The notes beneath the pieces are model-generated. The model was not told the DNA's origin and did not search any database. It saw nothing but the letters and a program-made list of their open reading frames with translations. A DNA stretch of 8,664 nt from Draconibacterium sp. (GTDB taxonomy: Bacteria; Bacteroidota; Bacteroidia; Bacteroidales; Prolixibacteraceae). The stretch is taken from positions 1 through 8,664 of the forward strand of contig JALUZN010000252.1 of assembly GCA_027011835.1 (NCBI GenBank), in the 5' to 3' direction. Position 1 is the stretch's first letter; each line of letters begins with the position of its first letter. Shown here one piece after another: positions 5,979 to 8,664 of this stretch. The translations under genes were made by a program, and so were the position numbers.

Positions 5979-7016
5979 ATGATTAATTTTCCGGAGAAAA
6001 TAGTAAGTGAGGCTCAGTTAGAAGAGCTTTTGGCAGCACCAACTACAGGTGTTGTTGAGATGATGAAAAAGCTAAAAGGCGATATTATTTTTCTTGGCGT
6101 TGCCGGGAAAATGGGAGTCTCTATGGCGCGTATGGCAAAAAAAGCCTGCGATATTGCCGGAGTTCAAAAAAGAATTATCGGTGTTTCGCGGTTTAGTTCC
6201 GAGACGCAACGTTTATTTCTTGAAGAAAATGGAATTGAAACAATAAAGGGAGATCTTGTTAATCAGGAGTTTATTAATAGTTTGCCTGAGGTTGAAAATG
6301 TTTATTACCTCGCAGGGATGAAATTTGGAACCGAGGGAAATGAGTCGTTTACCTGGGCCATGAACTCGTATCTGCCCGGGCTGGTTGCCGAAAAGTTTAG
6401 CCATTCGAAAATAGTTGCATTTTCAACAGGATGTGTCTATCCGTTGGTTTCATACAAAACAGGAGGTTCTTTAGAAACCGATGCTACAAATCCGGTGGGA
6501 GAGTATGCTCAGTCGTGTTTAGGGCGCGAGCGGCTTTTTGAATTTGGTAGCATAAAAAACAGTACACAAGTTTCATTAATACGTCTTTTTTATGCCGTAG
6601 AAATGCGCTATGGCGTGCTGGTTGATATTGCTACTAAAGTTTTTAACGAAGAACCGGTTGACATTACAATGGGGTATGCAAATGTAATTTGGCAAGGCGA
6701 TGCCAATGCTATGATTCTTCAAACGATATTACATGCTAAAAGTCCGGCATTTCCAATTAATATTACCGGACCCGAATTAATCTCAATTCGCGAAACAGCA
6801 TTGAAATTTGGTGAGTTGATGAAGAAAAAAGTGAAATTAACAGGAGTTGAAAACGAAACTGCATTCCTTGGAAATGCAGATATGTCGTTTAAATTATTTG
6901 GGAAACCCAATGTTACTGCTGAACGGGTAATAAACTGGACAGCACAATGGATTTCTGAAAACCATCGGCTTTTGGGAAAACCCACCCATTTTGAGGTGCG
7001 CGATGGAAAATATTAA
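5979..7016 (+). CDS. NAD(P)-dependent epimerase/dehydratase-type protein with altered active site
   Basis: This 345-residue extended-SDR protein should bind NAD(P) and act on a sugar or sugar-acid-like substrate in the cytoplasm. A helical leader of about 35 residues comes first. The Rossmann motif is FLGVAGKMG (38-46; G40, G43, G46), followed by an acidic-turn stretch GDL at 91-93. The Ser/Thr of the catalytic triad is in FSTGCVY (148-154). The Tyr is Y176 in EYAQSCLGRER (175-185), but the Lys expected four residues later is Cys (C180). I recall the YAQSCLGRER block as typical of a family that is usually found beside a dihydrodipicolinate-synthase-like gene, so the change is likely a family trait and not decay. 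A conserved-looking YGVLVDIATKV (211-221) and IWQGDANAM (237-245) follow. The stop is 22 bases before the aldolase-family gene, so the two are co-transcribed. The substrate is unknown. Confidence 0.8.
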   Translation: MINFPEKIVSEAQLEELLAAPTTGVVEMMKKLKGDIIFLGVAGKMGVSMARMAKKACDIAGVQKRIIGVSRFSSETQRLFLEENGIETIKGDLVNQEFINSLPEVENVYYLAGMKFGTEGNESFTWAMNSYLPGLVAEKFSHSKIVAFSTGCVYPLVSYKTGGSLETDATNPVGEYAQSCLGRERLFEFGSIKNSTQVSLIRLFYAVEMRYGVLVDIATKVFNEEPVDITMGYANVIWQGDANAMILQTILHAKSPAFPINITGPELISIRETALKFGELMKKKVKLTGVENETAFLGNADMSFKLFGKPNVTAERVINWTAQWISENHRLLGKPTHFEVRDGKY

Positions 7017-7038
7017 TTAGACTTACCACTTAGAAACG

Positions 7039-8106
7039 ATGAACTACAACGAATTACCAGAAGAAATAATTAGAGAACTGCACAAGGGAGTAGTGATTCC
7101 GGCATTGCCGTTGGCTTTGAATAAAAACCGCGAAATCGACGAAAGTCGTCAGCGTGCATTAATTCGTTACTATCTTGCTGCCGGCGCAGGAGGTGTTGCG
7201 GTTGCCGTTCATACTACTCAGTTTGAGATTCGTTTGCCCGAAATAAATCTTTACGAAAGAGTGTTGCGTATTGCAAGCGAGGAGTTCGACCGTTTTGCAA
7301 ACCAAATGAATAAACCGGTAATTAGAGTTGCCGGAGTTATTGGAAAAACGGAGCAAGCAGTAAAAGAGGCAACACTGGCACTAGAAAATGGATATCATGC
7401 GGTATTGTTGGGAGTAGCTGCTTTTGCAGGAGCTACAAATGCCGAAATAATTGAGCACTGTAAAACGGTTGCCAAAATAATTCCGGTTATTGGGTTTTAT
7501 TTACAACCTGCTGTGGGTGGCGGAAAGTTAGATGTCGACTTTTGGCGCGAATTTGCAAAAATAGAAAACGTGATTGCAATAAAAATGGCACCGTTTAATC
7601 GCTACCAAACATTCGATGTGGTACGGGCAGTTGCCGAATCGGGCAGAGCCGATAAGATTGCTCTGTACACCGGAAACGACGATAATATTCTTGTTGATTT
7701 ACTCTCTGAATTCGCGATTAATGTTAACGGAAAAGTAGTTAAAAAACGAATTGTTGGCGGACTGTTGGGACACTGGGCAGTTTGGACACGAACAGCTGTA
7801 AAACTCCTCGACGATGTTCACCGTGGAAAGTTCGATGGCAATACTCGTGCAACCATTACACGCGCATTGGAAATTACCGACAGCAATGCTGCTTTTTTCG
7901 ATGCAGAAAATAACTTCGCAGGTTGTATTGTTGGGCTTCACGAAGTATTAAGGAGGCAGGGGTTGTTCGAAGGAGTTTGGACTTTAAATGAAAATGAGGT
8001 TTTAACTGCCGGACAAAAAAGCGAAATAGACCGGGTTTATAAAGCTTACCCGCATTTAAACGACGACGATTTTGTTGCTGAGCATCTCGAAGATTGGCTG
8101 TCGTAA
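7039..8106 (+). CDS. Dihydrodipicolinate synthase/N-acetylneuraminate lyase family protein
   Basis: This 355-residue class I (Schiff-base) TIM-barrel enzyme probably cleaves or dehydrates a 2-keto sugar acid, or makes the reverse condensation. The start block is GVVIPALPLAL (17-27). The loop that reads GTTGE in DapA appears as HTTQ (58-61). The catalytic Tyr is likely Y154 in GFYLQP (152-157), and the Schiff-base Lys is K182 in IAIKMAPFNR (179-188). At 355 residues it is some 50-60 longer than DapA or NanA, with the extra length mostly in the C-terminal part (from about 245). Lysine synthesis is unlikely as its role because the substrate loop differs from DapA and the partner gene is an SDR protein. 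It follows that gene by 22 bases. Its end lies 18 bases from the end of the convergent TrhA-type gene. The exact reaction cannot be told from sequence. Confidence 0.85.
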   Translation: MNYNELPEEIIRELHKGVVIPALPLALNKNREIDESRQRALIRYYLAAGAGGVAVAVHTTQFEIRLPEINLYERVLRIASEEFDRFANQMNKPVIRVAGVIGKTEQAVKEATLALENGYHAVLLGVAAFAGATNAEIIEHCKTVAKIIPVIGFYLQPAVGGGKLDVDFWREFAKIENVIAIKMAPFNRYQTFDVVRAVAESGRADKIALYTGNDDNILVDLLSEFAINVNGKVVKKRIVGGLLGHWAVWTRTAVKLLDDVHRGKFDGNTRATITRALEITDSNAAFFDAENNFAGCIVGLHEVLRRQGLFEGVWTLNENEVLTAGQKSEIDRVYKAYPHLNDDDFVAEHLEDWLS

Positions 8107-8124
8107 AGGAGTTTTAGCTCTCGT

Positions 8125-8664
8125 TCAGCATAAAATATAGATTGCACCCCAATGAGATGCACTTCCTGCAATAACCATAATGTGCCAAATTAGATGTGAA
8201 AACTTTAGCTTTTCGAGTTTGAAAAACAAAATTCCAAACGTGTAAAAAAAACCACCTGTGAAAATAAGGATTAAACTTGTGGTTGATAGATTTTGTTGAA
8301 GTTGAACAATAAAAAACAATAGAAGCCAACCCATTATTACATACGAAACAATAATGAAAATATTTACTCCTCGTTCAAACTTATTCGGGAGTATTAATTT
8401 TACCAGAAGCCCCGAAATGGCAAGCCCCCATTCAATGGCAAACATTAACCATCCGGAATTACCCCTTATTATTGCTAGGGCAAGGGGAGTGTAGGTTCCG
8501 GCAATAAGCAGATAAATGGCAATTTGATCGAAATTGTGGAAGAAATCTTTTGCTTTTCCGACAGAAAGCGAGTGGTTCATTGTCGACGAGAAATAGAGAA
8601 GAATAAGTGTTGCACCAAAAACCGAGCTGCTTATAATCATTCTGGTATCGCCATTAATAATACC
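8125..8664 (-). CDS. trhA: Hemolysin III / TrhA (PAQR family) membrane protein, N-terminus outside window
   Basis: This integral inner-membrane protein belongs to the hemolysin III/PAQR family, whose bacterial members (E. coli TrhA) are linked to membrane fluidity homeostasis. The frame is open to the right edge (179 codons visible), and the N-terminal roughly 30-40 residues of a usual 200-220 are missing. The Met codon at 8638-8640 is internal, not the start. Six of the expected seven membrane segments can be seen. Counting from that Met, they lie at about 2-20, 37-58, 64-83, 91-113, 121-140 and 148-170. Family residues are present: FSSTMNH (H23), HNFDQIAIYLLIAGTYTP (35-52, with H35 and D38), and HLIWH with ASHW near the end (H149, H153, H163), the likely metal-binding His residues of PAQR proteins. 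It ends with TGA at 8125-8127, convergent with the aldolase-family gene. The direct cytolysin role implied by the old name is doubtful. Confidence 0.88.
   Translation of the reverse strand, partial: GIINGDTRMIISSSVFGATLILLYFSSTMNHSLSVGKAKDFFHNFDQIAIYLLIAGTYTPLALAIIRGNSGWLMFAIEWGLAISGLLVKLILPNKFERGVNIFIIVSYVIMGWLLLFFIVQLQQNLSTTSLILIFTGGFFYTFGILFFKLEKLKFSHLIWHIMVIAGSASHWGAIYILC

Noticed and set aside
8107..8124. Possible terminator between the aldolase-family and TrhA-type genes
   Set aside because: Only a 3-base GAG/CTC stem can be drawn and there is no T run.
8114..8329. 71-codon minus-strand frame inside the TrhA-type gene
   Set aside because: It is a shadow in another frame of the clearly coding TrhA-type gene.

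Overview
The window looks like a chromosomal stretch of a Bacteroidota (CFB group) bacterium. The DNA is AT-rich, the genes have no convincing Shine-Dalgarno sequences, and promoter-like sites fit the Bacteroidota consensus (TTG, 17-23 bases, TAnnTTTG). The proteins read like those of marine or gut-type Bacteroidales/Marinilabiliales relatives, but this lineage call is an inference from sequence style. No rRNA, tRNA, CRISPR array, phage gene or transposase was seen.

Left part (1-5366): the end of, or a boundary next to, a surface-polysaccharide locus. A strong intrinsic terminator (38-67) closes whatever lies upstream. A divergent GT-B-type glycosyltransferase (146-1348, +) follows. It meets, tail to tail with a 14-base overlap, a four-gene minus-strand operon. 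In transcription order the operon encodes a sulfotransferase of one type (5303-4509), two tandem paralogous sulfotransferases of another type (4484-3513 and 3492-2518), and a GT4-type glycosyltransferase (2498-1335). Gaps between the four genes are only 19-24 bases. A promoter with a full-match Bacteroidota -7 box and a correctly spaced TTG (5337-5366) sits just in front of the first gene. Three sulfotransferases beside two glycosyltransferases suggest that this cell makes and sulfates a surface glycan.

Middle (5304-5978): a 675-base gap with no intact conventional gene. It holds the operon promoter, an isolated -7-like box, a long imperfect inverted repeat (5579-5741, arms of about 80 bases around a 4-base loop) and a short open frame (5749-5940). 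That frame reads like the start of a lipoprotein with a DUF2271-like segment and seems to be a remnant. Most transition differences between the repeat arms would still pair as G-U if the plus strand is transcribed, which hints at an RNA-level role. The repeat could equally be a miniature mobile element.

Right part (5979-8664): a two-gene plus-strand unit encoding an unusual NAD(P)-binding epimerase/dehydratase-type protein and a dihydrodipicolinate-synthase/N-acetylneuraminate-lyase superfamily protein, probably acting together on a sugar acid or related substrate that cannot be named from sequence. Facing them from the right edge is a hemolysin III/TrhA-type membrane protein whose N-terminus lies outside the window.
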